A stretch of DNA of 64,000 bases from Jaapia argillacea MUCL 33604. Lineage: Eukaryota; Basidiomycota; Agaricomycetes; Jaapiales; Jaapiaceae. A model generated the notes under the pieces. The model made no database searches. It worked only from the letters and a program-made list of their open reading frames with translations, and had not been told where the DNA came from. The stretch is taken from the NCBI GenBank assembly GCA_000697665.1, contig KL197745.1:106442-170441 (forward strand), in the 5' to 3' direction. A program made the position numbers and the translations under genes. Shown piece after piece: positions 48,361 to 59,600 of the stretch (positions are counted from its first letter, which is position 1; every line of letters begins with the position of its first letter).

Positions 48361-48680
48361 ATCCGCAAATGATAAATCCAATGGAGTTTTGGGGGTACGA
48401 GCTCAGTTCACTGTTGCGAGAAAAAACTTGAAGGCCTTCACATATTCGTTCTTAGCAAAGTATTACTCGGTTTTGGGGTTCCTATCCTTGAAGGTCTACA
48501 CGACCTCCTCTACCCACGCCTACATCGAGAATCCGCAAATCCAATAGAGCCTCGGAGGTACGAGCTCAGTTCACCGTTACGAGCAAAGAGACCTTCACAT
48601 ATTCCTTCTTAGTAGCGAATTACTAGGCTTTGGGGTCCATGTCCTTGATGGGCTATACGCCCTCCTTCAAATTGACGGTG
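48361..48680 (+). repeat. tandem duplicated block before kinase copy 1
   Basis: Two units, about 48361-48530 and 48531-48680, share ATCCGCAAAT, GGTACGAGCTCAGTTCAC, the TTCACATATTC/CTTCTTAG run and TTTGGGGT...CTTGA. The same two-unit layout exists upstream of kinase copy 2, where a 4.3-kb insertion splits the first unit. One frame reads VRAQFTVxxKxxxxFTYSFL in both units, hinting at an old repeated exon. Confidence 0.65.
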
Positions 48681-51511
48681 GCTATGATGCACTGCGTCTG
48701 TGTCCGAAAGACGACATCCGGGAATTTGCAGAGTCTCTGGCCCTAGACGTGAAATACTTGTCATTACACATGCCAACAAATCCCGATGTCACCACACCTG
48801 AAGAACTCATTCGGTGGATACTAATCTCGTTCTGGTCCTGCTCAGTGTGGAATTCTCCAATATCGATTCCCACTGGCCCTTTCCTGGAGGTCGAATTACA
48901 GGCGCTCGTTGCTTCCCTCCCAAAGCCAATGATGGTGTCACCAATCCCGTGGAAGCATTACCTGTCCGCTCAATTTAACATTGGGAATTCCTCAGGCTCG
49001 ACCTTGCGCCGGGCCCTCCTGAAAATGATTACCTTGTCCCTCTGGGAAAGGGTTGCATTGTCCCTCGGGCTTAAGGTTACCATCAGGGCTATCTCGGCTC
49101 GTCGAAGCTTTATCCTCGCCTGCAGAGCGTTTCTCGTCTATCAAATGGGGTTCCAGCGGCCCTATCTGGAAATTTCTCCATGGGCTCAAGCTAGGTGTCG
49201 ATGGGCTTGTGATTATTTTGGTCGGAAGCTGTTGACCGTGAGGAGTGCCAATTTTTCATACATTGCATGGTAGTCTCAAGGGTTATCCTTAGATCCTACC
49301 CCATCTTCAATACTCCTCAGCGCAAGTGGAAGCATTTCGGGCTGCACTTGCTCTTCACAAGGAATCCAGCCACGACTTGATATCTTCCTTCAATCAGTCA
49401 ATCTGGGCGCCGAGCACAGGGCATTGGTTCCCTAACTTTACTTCAGCCAGCGATGTGGTTGGTGATTTCGTTTCCTTGTCAGCTCATGTCGTTTTCACCA
49501 TCAATTCTTGACTTCAGTTTGCGCGCGCCTTTTGTCGTCGTCTAGAAGACATCCCCGTGGCCTGGTGTCGATATGCTCTGCTAGTTTGGCTTCAGGAACG
49601 GACATCACCCTATCGTCCCCGCGAATTCTATCCGTTCGCTCATTTGCCCTTTTCTGACCCCCTCCGATCTCCGCATGAGTGGGACGCATTCGCAACTCAA
49701 GGGTACCGCATGAGTTGGAGCCGCATTGGACATTTGACATATGTCCAACAAGCTCTCATCTGTGGCCGGGAAGGGAGCTTCGGTGGCTGGGAAGGGAGCT
49801 TCGGTGGCTGGGAAGGGAGCTTCGGTGGCACCTCGCCACTTGCTGCCCTTGTGAATATGGTGCGGATCGTCATCTTTGCAATGGAGGACACATCCAGATG
49901 TATGGACGGCGTTGAAGAAATTGCCTCCTTTGCTTCGCCGCTCTTGTTTTGGGAGGAGGATAATCTCTGCCGCGCGGTGGTTCAGGTGAAGATTTGCCAC
50001 TATGCGGTGTAGTGAATAAAGTTCACGGTATCGTTTCTAGCGTCTTCGACCATCGTTGAAAGATGTGTACCCCGAAATTATTGATAGACAGCTAAAACTC
50101 CCCGAGAAGCCGTACCACCTGGTTGAACCTCTGTTGTGCGCTCCCGCGGAGCAGGTCTTGAAAGCAGTCGAAGACCGTGACGTCCCATTGCTGTCAAACT
50201 TTTTGCAAGAAGTACGTTGCCCCCGATGTTATCGCTGTTGCAAATGTCGGAGGCTGAGCTTGGATGAGCAGTCTTTAGATTGCAACGCCTTTGAAAATCA
50301 GCCATCCCTAATCCACTCCGCACGCATACTCCTCCTCCGTATATCACAGTCTACGGGCACTGTCCCGGTACATTTTCACATCAGTGACATCCTCCTTGAC
50401 GGTGATAAGCTCAACCCAAAATTGGGCGGGGGATTTGCGGACATCTTCCAAGGCACTAGATTTTCTGTCCAGCCCGGCAGCATTGCACTAAAGCGGCTGC
50501 GATTCGCAATGTCCTCCACTTCTGTCTTGAAGGTTGGACCTGCGTAACTTGCTACAGTTTCTCCTCACTGATCATTTTTTCAGGCTTTTTACAAGGAAGC
50601 CATAATCTGGCGACAACTACATCACCCAAATGTCTTGCCATTTCTCGGTGTTGACTTGGAGACTTTCCCTGAGTGGCCCTGTCTAGTGATGCCCTGGATG
50701 CAAAACGGAAACCTTTTCGATTATGTCTTGAATACTATTGATCCGACCTGTCATGAGCTGATGGAGTTGGTACGAGCCTTGTTTTCTTCTCCAAAGAGTT
50801 TCACCAAGGATCTTCCATATTCAGGCCTGTGGAGTGTTGAAAGGCCTCTCCTACCTCCACTCCAATCATGTCGTTCACGGTGACTTGCGAGCAGTAAGGA
50901 TGAATATTCTCAAACAAGTATTTATGTTGAGCCTCACCAGTATGATCCTTAGGCCAATGTTTTGATTAATGATATGGGCCAGCCGGTTCTGGCAGACTTT
51001 GGCTTAGCCTTCTTTCTCGAGGAAGCTCAGGATGGTGGGGGCAACCAGCTAGCCGAAGGGAACGACGACGGATTTGCAGCATCTCAGTCAACCTATCAAG
51101 GAACTTTGAGGTGGTTGGCTCCCGAAGTCCTTAACCCCAACTCCCCGCACCGTAAGTTGCGGAGGCAGCCAAGCAGAGACGTCTATGCATTCGGAAGCCT
51201 TTGCCTGGAGGTAATGTCCCCTCATGATTGTTGGTCACCAATTTGCCGAAAATGGACTTCAGATCTTTACTGGCCTCCCACCATATTCGGATATCAAGTC
51301 GGACGCTGCTGTCCTGTGCTTCATCTTGGAATATAAACGGCCTCCCCGGCCACGCTTATACCAACCCTGGGGAGGTGTCCCTAATTTATACCTGTGGAGT
51401 GAATCAGGTTTTGTCGAGCGTTGTTGGCGTGAGAACCCAGCCAACCGTCCCACCTGCGAAGGTTTGCTAGAATCCATGGAGGAGTATGCCAAAGCGGGTT
51501 GGCGTTTATGA
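48599..51511 (+). CDS. tyrosine-kinase-like protein kinase with unrecognised N-terminal region, copy 1 (start uncertain)
   Basis: Multi-exon gene. The N-terminal half (LDGLYALLQIDGGY, SFWSCSVWNSP, RWACDYFGRKLL, then EAFRAALALHKESSHDLISSF, WCRYALLVWLQ and MEDTSRCMDGVEE) is shared with copy 2 but matches no family I know. The kinase half has the Gly loop LGGGFADIFQGTR, ALKRLRF (ATP lysine), YKEAIIWRQLHHPNVLPFLGV, MPWMQNGNLFDYV, catalytic loop HGDLRA-AN, DFGLAFF, LRWLAPEVL, DVYAFGSLCLE-IFTGLPPYSD and NPANRPTC. The HRD arginine is Gly and the catalytic-loop Lys is Arg, as is common in these fungal kinases; the catalytic Asp, Asn and DFG Asp remain. Copy 2 has ATG where this copy has ATA (48599), so its start codon is not evident; the next in-frame ATG is near 48770. 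Stop TGA at 51509-51511. Confidence 0.75.
49768..49830 (+). repeat. 21-base minisatellite, three units, coding
   Basis: GGGAAGGGAGCTTCGGTGGC repeated three times with a 21-base period, in frame, encoding WEGSFGG repeats in kinase copy 1. Copy 2 lacks it at the corresponding place. Confidence 0.9.
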
Positions 51512-52204
51512 TCAGGAATTTATTTCGGTGCTAGTACTTGATAACTCGGAGTCTGCGTCCAAAGGAAACCCATCATTCAGCCCCCACGCAAGCGAAAAGG
51601 TTCTCAAGGTCTTTGTGGTGATGGAGATTCGCTTCGCATCATTTGGTGGTGATGAATTATTCGTTGCGAAACCCCAGATCGAGGGGGCCCTTTCGAAACC
51701 GTGATGTCCATACCGGCTATCCAACCCTCATCCAAAGCCACCTCTCCGGTGACATCCCCCAATCCAAAAGGTCTGGGGCACTCCTGGCCTCGTTGCCACA
51801 CTTCGTTTGCAAGTATCTCTTCTTTCTGTTTGTATCATTATATTTGTCCAAGTCAGAGTACATCGAATTAAGAGTCGTAGATCGACGGATAAGAAGTCAA
51901 GGATTTTTTATGGGGCCGATCCCAGCTCAATTGCAAGGGAAATGGTGTTGATACTTGGCCAGAGCTTCGACTCGAAGCTGTAGGAGGCATGAGCCAGAGG
52001 AGGACGCCAATGCGTGGGTCGTGGACCCGTTACAGTCATTAGATGAGAGCGGAAGGGAATCATTACTTTCCCTAACCTCGCGATCATCTATCAATTGGTT
52101 GACGATCGTGATGAAATCAGCTACGTTCACCATGATACATCATGGCTACATACAAGGTACGGAGGGTTCTTCTCGAAACAAGGCGACCTCCCTAGTTCAA
52201 TCTT
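51512..52204. other. convergent intergenic region
   Basis: About 700 bases between the 3' ends of kinase copy 1 (+) and the SDR gene (-). Nothing recognisable. Confidence 0.55.
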
Positions 52205-53413
52205 TCACTTCGCCTGACAACCTCCATCCACCACAACTATCTGGCCCGTCATGAAATCAGACGCAGAAGACGCGAGGTAAATCGCTGGTCCCCGAATCTC
52301 ATGCGCCTCCGCTATCCTTCCCATAGGAGTGAAAGCCGTGATGGAATCCACGAACTCCTTGTTATCATACGCACCACCTGCCAGGTTCGTGCGATAGAAC
52401 CCCGGGCAAATGGCGTTAACTTGGATATTCTCCTTCGCATACTGCAACCCCATCTCCCTCGTCAAGTTCACAACAGCTCCTTTCGCAGCCGTATACGCAG
52501 GTATAGGGAAGACGCTCGAAGATCCAGATAATCCCCACATGGAAGCGATGTTGATGATCTTTCCATACCCCTGTTTGAGCATGTGTGGTAGGATAGCTTT
52601 GGAAGTGTGGTAGGTACCGGTGAGTATTACGGAGATGACTTTGTGCCAGTTGGAGGTATCGTATTCGTGTAGGAGGGAAGGGACGGGGTCGGCTATGCCT
52701 GCGTTGTTGAATAGAATGTCGATTGAACCGAAGTGGGCGACGGCGGTGGAAACGGCATTTTGGACGGATTGTTCGGATGTTACGTCGATCTGGACTGCGA
52801 TGGATTGTGCGCCGAGAGATAGGATGCTCTCTGAGGCGTTTTGGGCGCCNNNNNNNNNNNNNNNNNNNNNNNNNNNNNNNNNNNNNNNNNNNNNNNNNNN
52901 NNNNNNNNNNNNNNNNNNNNNNNNNNNNNNNNNNNNNNNNNNNNNNNNNNNNNNNNNNNNNNNNNNNNNNNNNNNNNNNNNNNNNNNNNNNNNNNNNNNN
53001 NNNNNNNNNNNNNNNNNNNNNNNNNNNNNNNNNNNNNNNNNNNNNNNNNNNNNNNNNNNNNNNNNNNNNNNNNNNNNNNNNNNNNNNNNNNNNNNNNNNN
53101 NNNNNNNNNNNNNNNNNNNNNNNNNNNNNNNNNNNNNNNNNNNNNNNNNNNNNNNNNNNNNNNNNNNNNNNNNNNNNNNNNNNNNNNNNNNNNNNNNNNN
53201 NNNNNNNNNNNNNNNNNNNNNNNNNNNNNNNNNNNNNNNNNNNNNNNNNNNNNNNNNNNNNNNNNNNNNNNNNTCGGCAACGACGACATGTGCGCCGGCG
53301 AGAGCGAGTGCTTTGCTGATTTCGAGGCCTAAACCTGATGCACCGCCTGTGACGAAACCGACTTTTCCGGTTAGACCGAAGATGTCGGTGAGGGTGTTAG
53401 GTTCCGATGGCAT
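52205..53413 (-). CDS. short-chain dehydrogenase/reductase (SDR), interrupted by assembly gap
   Basis: NAD(P)-dependent oxidoreductase of the classical SDR type, probably cytosolic. The ATG is at 53413-53411. Order: FGLTGKVGFVTGGASGLGLEISKALA (cofactor GGxSGxG motif), GAHVVVA, then 424 Ns, then SLGAQSIAVQIDVTSEQSV, ILFNNAGIADP (NNAG), IINIASMWG (catalytic Ser region), PAYTAAKGAV (YxxxK), VNAICPGFYRTNL, GPAIYLASSASDFMTGQIVVVDGG. All catalytic residues are visible. Normal SDRs need only about ten residues between HVVVA and the SLG block, so the gap is mostly an intron or is over-sized. Substrate cannot be told. Confidence 0.88.
   Translation of the reverse strand: MPSEPNTLTDIFGLTGKVGFVTGGASGLGLEISKALALAGAHVVVAXXXXXXXXXXXXXXXXXXXXXXXXXXXXXXXXXXXXXXXXXXXXXXXXXXXXXXXXXXXXXXXXXXXXXXXXXXXXXXXXXXXXXXXXXXXXXXXXXXXXXXXXXXXXXXXXXXXXXXXXXXXXXXXXXXXXXXXXXXXXXXGAQNASESILSLGAQSIAVQIDVTSEQSVQNAVSTAVAHFGSIDILFNNAGIADPVPSLLHEYDTSNWHKVISVILTGTYHTSKAILPHMLKQGYGKIINIASMWGLSGSSSVFPIPAYTAAKGAVVNLTREMGLQYAKENIQVNAICPGFYRTNLAGGAYDNKEFVDSITAFTPMGRIAEAHEIRGPAIYLASSASDFMTGQIVVVDGGCQAK
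52850..53273. other. assembly gap (424 N)
   Basis: A run of 424 undetermined bases inside the SDR gene. Confidence 1.
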
Positions 53414-54087
53414 GATCTATTGAGAGACGAAGACTTTGAGATTTCGATAGGCAACAAAGTCAAAGGTGTAGGGCGTACCTTGGGGATTCGGACGAGGGAG
53501 GGACTGGGAGAGGAGCGGTGGCATAATTGATCTTCTTGACCTCGTGAACCGGTAGAAAGAAGTTGGGATCGGAAAGGGAAGGCCGAACGAGAAGTCGCTT
53601 GGAGAGGAAGTACATAAGAGAGATTCGGTGGTTGTATCGTACTGCAAGAGGGCTGCTTGTAGCCTATTCTGTTAGGCAGCGGTATGGGTTACCACCCCCG
53701 TATCAATCGTAAGAAATCGTTGTGTGCTTACCAAGACCTTACACCAAGACTGCGTCAATCGACAGATGCGTTGCTGGGGCTCCGTTGTAAGCTGGGCCGA
53801 AGAGTCGAGGAATTGGGACCTCAGAAAATTACAGGCGAAAGACGTTTCGGTGGAGGGTATCATCTGGTGTTATCCTGCGTGTGGAGATCTCGTGGTTGGA
53901 GGTGGCCGGCAAATCCCGGACGATCACACCCCCTTTAGCCGCCCGAGGACTTGCTGCCGCCAACGTCGTTCATTTTGATGTCGACGAACACAACAAGTGC
54001 TCGTCGCCAAATCATTGCTACCACAATACCTGTGAACCCCACTTAGATCTGTCCCTGCACCCGTCGCCACCCCCATGCTCCGTTCAT
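53414..54087. other. intergenic before G-alpha pseudogene
   Basis: Contains the SDR promoter. Homology to unit 1 begins weakly near 54013 (ATTGCTACCACAAT is shared with 43845-43859) and clearly at about 54088. The N-terminal coding part of the intact G-alpha gene is missing here. A frame from 53884 runs into the pseudogene exon but has no family content. Confidence 0.5.
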
Positions 54088-56183
54088 GAGGCTCAGAGGA
54101 TTTCGCAGGAAATCGACGAAACTCTCGCGGAATCCAAGAAGGCTGTCAAAGTCCTCTTACTCGGTTAGTTATTCAGCTTTTTTGTCGTCTCCAGTTGGGG
54201 AGATTGACTTGCGATGAATGTATATAGGTCAAGTTGAATCGGGAAAAGGTACTACGCTGAAGAGTGAGTGCCAATCCTTTACCTTGCATCTCCCCTTGTG
54301 TATGAACTGATGCGGTTACGGTAATCCTCGTTTGGATTTCTAGCTGACGTTCACTTCCAGCCATTTTTACAACAAGCGATCAGCGTAGAGGACAGTCATC
54401 CAACTCAATTTCATCTGGTATGTCTCAATCTTCCTTCACCACATCCCCGATACCAAACCCTTCCTCCTCCCCAGCTCGGTCAAACGTCTACTCGAAGTCC
54501 TCCAAGATGAATGGGACACAGCGCCCACCATAATCTACCCCAGTGACGCCACCTCCACCACCCTCCCTCGTTCCCCGACAACAACTCGCCATCCTTCGAC
54601 CAGTACACACCTCACACCCGAGCATTGTAAAATCCGCATACGTTTATCACCTTTACTATCCACGGGGAGCGAATTCGCAAGAAAGCTGTACGATAACCAA
54701 GAGGTTAGCCCTACCTCTAAGGATATTTGCGTATGATTTGGGAATGGATGGAGGGGGATTATCAAGAGGGTGACTGGGGAGGAGAGTCAACGTGATAGCG
54801 GAGTCGCGCCGGCTAAGAAGAGAGGTGGTGGGAGACCGGGCTCGAGTCAAGGGAGGAGTAAGGCCGACCCGACTATGGTTCTGGTTGCATGTAAGAACGA
54901 TATTATCGCGTTGTGGGAGGATAAGGCTGTGAAGAGTGTGTTGAAGAAACAAGGTGTACGGTTGGAGGATATGCCTGGATTGTGAGTCGTTTCGCCTTTT
55001 TCATTAAAGTGGGGAGCGACGATTCTCACTCGGATATATGAGCAGTTTTTTGAATGATGTTGAACGGATAGCAACGTATGATTATCAACCTTCCGATGGT
55101 ATATGCGCTTCGCCCGGATGTTTTATGGCAGTTTGGCTGACGTTTGTTGGCCCTTAGATGATATCTTGCGAGCTCGGCTACGGACGCTAGGTGTCGGGAA
55201 CATCATTTCGTCATGGAAAGTGGTTTGTCTCATCCCCTTTCATTTTCGCTGCCTGTCGCCAATGAGAGCGACAGGCACAGATATCGGGGCCGAGTGGTAT
55301 GTGTTCGACGTGGGAGGAAATCGGGGAATGGTAAGCTCTCTCATATCGGATCTAGCACAATCGGGTGTCTGATCTACTTGTGATTTAGCGGAATTCGATG
55401 ATGGTATGTCGCCTTCGATACTTGAGAGATCGATTTGAATCTGAATTATTCGTAGTTCAAGCTATCATATTCCTCGCACCCCTACTATTCAACCAAACCC
55501 TCGAGGAAGCCCCATCAGTAAACCGAGTCGTAGGTGCACCCTACCTCCCTTCCAACCTCACTCCTGACTTCTTGCGCATGAATTTACAGGAAGATTCCTT
55601 ATATCCCTGGAAGGAGATCTGCACGAACCCAATTTTAGCGAAAGTGAAGTTGGTATTGTACTTGAACAAGATCGATATCCTCCAAGCGATATTGGATGCC
55701 GGCGTTCAGTTGAAGAAGTTCGTGTCGTCGTTTGGGGATAACCCGAATGATGTGGAACATGTCGTAAAGTGTGAGTACCCTCTTGGTTTTGATGGGTTTT
55801 TTTTTGGCGCGATGTTGATGTATGCGTGGTTTTTCGTTGGTTTATAGTCTTCAGGGACAAATTCCGTTCGTATCACGAACGTTTCTCTCTTCGCCCATCC
55901 CCCAAGTATGTCGGCTGATATGGGTATGACAGAAATGTTACTCCCCCAAATTCCGACCATTCTGCTGCCACGAGACATCAGTAGTCGTACGTCCCTTCCT
56001 TCCCATCCTCCGCATCTAGTCTAACCGTATCATAGGACATGGGCACTACCTCCACGATCATCATTGGTGGTAAGTCTACTTTGCTCCAACCGCCGAGTGA
56101 TAAGCTCTGACAAGCTCTTTGCTCTTGTTCTAGTTCGGGAAGGTATCCTCCATCATCATTTCAGAACCTTAAGTATCTTATAA
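54088..56183 (+). pseudogene. decayed duplicate of the G-alpha gene
   Basis: Exon-by-exon copy of 44105-46245. Recognisable parts: AQRISQEIDETLAESKKA, VLLLG-QVESGKGTT, the basic insert GVAPAKKRGGGRPGSSQG, DIIALWEDKAVKSVLKK, EWYVFDVGGNRGM, VQAIIFLAPLLFNQ, LYLNKIDILQAIL and a C-terminus ending FRTLSIL. Damage relative to the intact gene: the first half of exon 1 is gone, seven codons are lost after SKKA, and P-loop GKST is GKGT. The third exon lost its acceptor AG and would read TAG at 54341 in the old frame, with another TAG in that exon. The exon before VQAIIF has a 16-base deletion (near 55392) that shifts the frame. A functional product is unlikely. Confidence 0.8.
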
Positions 56184-56677
56184 CCAACCCTATTCGTCCC
56201 CGCTGCCCCGCCTCGTTTCTTCACATCCATCTATTTGTGTGTTCGTTGACTTTGTAACTAAATCGTTTGTTGTTTCGTCGCTTTCGTTCCACGCCTGGCG
56301 CGCATGCGTACCCCCTACCCCCGCGGGATCTATCCATATCTTATTTTGTCAAATGATGTAGCCACCATCTCCCTTATTTGCGCTCGGCCTGGGCGTTTTT
56401 GTAATCGTATACACGTCTCCGCTGCTCAGTCGTTTCCTTTCATACTTGCGATTTAAACTTGGTGGCTGTGCATAAGCATGGCGACCTCCCTCGTTGGTAT
56501 TGCACAGCTGCACTGCACCTGGAACCTCGTGCAAAAAAGTGGTAACCAGCAGCGCTTCCCCCCCGCCCTCCATCTGGTGTATCTACCAACGCTCTAGAAT
56601 CCATGAATTCAATGGAGCAGAGGTACGAGTTCAATTCACTGAAGTTGTGAGAAAAGGGACGTTCAAGTTCACATGTT
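56184..56677. other. 3' flank of pseudogene and transposon empty site
   Basis: Matches 46246-46493 joined directly to 48118-48460 in unit 1, so it represents the locus before transposon insertion. The single GTATAC target is at 56407-56412. The first unit of the tandem block upstream of the kinase starts near 56596. Confidence 0.8.
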
Positions 56678-59600
56678 GCAGTTCTATTACGTAGTGAGGC
56701 ACGAGGGAAGGAATAGAACTTCGTCTTTGAGCGAGCGGCAGGCGCGGCACGATACTCTTTTCATCGTACCGCGACGACGCCTGCCTACAGCCTGCAGCAT
56801 AGCCTCTCGGGCTCTGCTGTTTTCTTTTCTTTCTGTACTACTGTGGAATCTATCATACAACACAAGCACAACCTGGTTCATCTCACGTATTTTCACCATC
56901 CTGCAAAATTTTACCTGCGATACCAAGTCACCTTGTCGCGTTCGATATTCTGCAACATCTCCATCTCACTACACTGCGCTCCACGCCATCTACCAGCTTC
57001 GATGTCGCGTCCTCTGGTCTCGCTGTCCCTCCCATCTCCACAAACAGCGATCTGGACAGCATGCGCCAGGGTCCAGCGACGTGAGCCTTGGTCGGAAGAC
57101 CTCCCGCTTCTAAACCGGAGACGAGGCCAAGAGGAGAGCGCAAGGACTCACTGTAGGCTAGAGCACGGCAGAGATAACGAGGAACAAGGGTTGTCAGTTT
57201 TCGACGCCCTAGCCAACTACCCACCTCCTGCCGCCGTTCGCCTACGTACTACAGAATCCCAAGGCCATTGAACCCCCCCCCTTGCCTCATAGCATCGACC
57301 CTCCTCTGCAGCGTAATGACACCACCAAAATCGATATTCGTATCCGTTGGAACCCTTGCCCCCCCCCCTCTCAAGGTGTATACTCCACTATCGGAACTGC
57401 CTTCAAGACGCCACAATATCTACCCTGAATCCATCTCTCCTACTGGACGAGCTAATCATTGTCGACAGTATATTTCAAGCTGCTGTGTTCAATATCCAGC
57501 ACGTGAAGCGAAAGCGACTCGCTAAGACCTTCAACCGATGGGTGACAGTCACCTAGCATGGCCGTCCGGGACCCATTCAACACCTGATATCCCGATTTAC
57601 GTGAAGGTCAGCCTTGATCTCCTTTCGATTCAAGTCCAATACTTACGCTTCTGTTACTGTCAACCTCTCGCTGGCCCAATCTATCGGTTTCGGAGCCACG
57701 TATCTACTAAGCGCGACACCCCCTGCTCTCGCGATCGCTACCAACCTCCTTGCCACTACTATTGATAACATCCCTGCTACTGCTACTGCAACTGCAACTG
57801 CAACTGCTACCGCTACCGCTACATCTCCGCTACGCCGTTGACGCGAGCAGCTGCGATGTCCGCAGCTTCGTTTTCACGATGGCGATTAATGTCGATGCCA
57901 CTGCCTCTGCTACGATCTCTACTTTCAAACGAAATGATCTTGTGTACATTATCACCTTCGTCGATGTCTTCGCTATCAATTCATTTGCCCCCATCTACTG
58001 TCTGCTATCCGTGTGGCTGCTACCCGCCTCACTATAACAGCTACTCATTACCCTCTTCGCTCTCGACCGCAATATGACCCAAACTACTCAGCAGCCATGA
58101 GCGCCACGTCTACCCTGCGATCAACGTACCTAACCATCTCCGACATTGGCACTGTCACGACAATACTTCCTATCAGCACACTTGATCATCTCCGCTCTCG
58201 ACATAAGTGTCCAACTCCCAATAGCTATCACCTTGCATGCTCGAAATTCATATGAATGGCCTGCTTTGTGTTGGTTATTTTCGTCTTGTATCGACCACCA
58301 AGACCCTGCTCCCAGTTCAACATCTTCACTCGTGCACGGCTCATCATCTCACGCACCACCGATCACCTCGTGCCCAACCCTTCACCTATCTACGCAGCGA
58401 TCGCTTGGCATGCGACCTCGCAATGTATATGTTGTCCTATGCAGCTACTCCCCTGTATGACATGTCAGAGACTCTCAAGTACTCCGACTACCACCACTCG
58501 CCCGCTCCCAGTCGCCGCGATCTCACTTATTTACCTAAGGCCTGCGAAAGCAACCGAACACAAACGAATACCAATCTGCTCAACGGTATCTTGATGTACC
58601 TCACTCGCTCATCGTTTGCGCTCTCGATTAAGCCGTCCAAGAGAATCGCGCGAATGTCTGCTCGCAATTTTGTTCGCGATCTCTCTCCGCTTTTCAACTA
58701 TCTTAGTACTCAAAACGCTTGCTCCATTCCTATTCCAAGATTGGATGGCTATTTGCTTCCTTGCGGGCGCAAACATTCGGAGACAACATCTCTCTAACTG
58801 TCATCCTCGATTGGTCGACGTTCACCCCCCGCATCTCGTCCACATCACACCGATCTCCCCTTGGCTTTGGTTGTTTTACCCTGTCCTCCGTGAATCCCAT
58901 ACTCCCGCTCGTCGTCGCCACACGGTCGAACATTCAATTTCATCAATATCAACACTCATGCTTTGCTCATCACCCTCGACAACCCTACACGATTTTCGTG
59001 AACGTTCATGTTCACGGGTTTGTCTCCCCCGAACCAAATCAGTGACTCAGCGGCTCTGCCATATGTCCGATAGTGAATCCTCAAGCTCTCGGGTTGCGAA
59101 TTCCGTGGCTTTTCATCGCCAGGACGACTGACCGAGCCCCCACATCCAACCAATCCGGACCAACATCCTGAATGAAACAAACCGAACACCTGCAACCCCT
59201 GCATATCCGCGCTATATCAGAGTAATCAAAGTTACCTATCACCTCTGGCACTTCCCGCATGCTATCCCGCTCGCAACACGATCGTGTTCTCACCGATTTC
59301 GCTACCAAACCTCCCATCTCCACTCGAAATGGGCCGACTACTATCTTCATCTCAAGATGTGATACCAAATATGCCTTACACCCATCTCCCTTATTGCCTT
59401 CACCCCCAACACGGTGTTTATGATCTCCACGCAAACTCACCCCCAAACCATATCCGTCTCAACAGCTACCCAACAATTTCTGCCATCAATTCTCACACCG
59501 TGATGCGCTTCCCACCAACACCGATGTTATCGTCTGCTCTTAGCTCTATCAGAATACTTGCTCCTCTCGGCTACTGTCATTCTCAAGACTTGCTAACTTT

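Larger units (their letters stand above)
43984..51511 (+). repeat. segmental duplication, unit 1 (G-alpha + kinase)
   Basis: Gene order, orientation, introns and non-coding flanks match unit 2 (54088 to the window end). Differences are the transposon here and the C-rich insertion there. The SDR gene lies between the units. Confidence 0.85.

Noticed and set aside
50870-50900. Kinase copies as dead pseudokinases because HRD is HGD
   Set aside because: HGDL with a retained catalytic Asp, Asn and DFG is common in this fungal kinase group and is not by itself evidence of inactivity.
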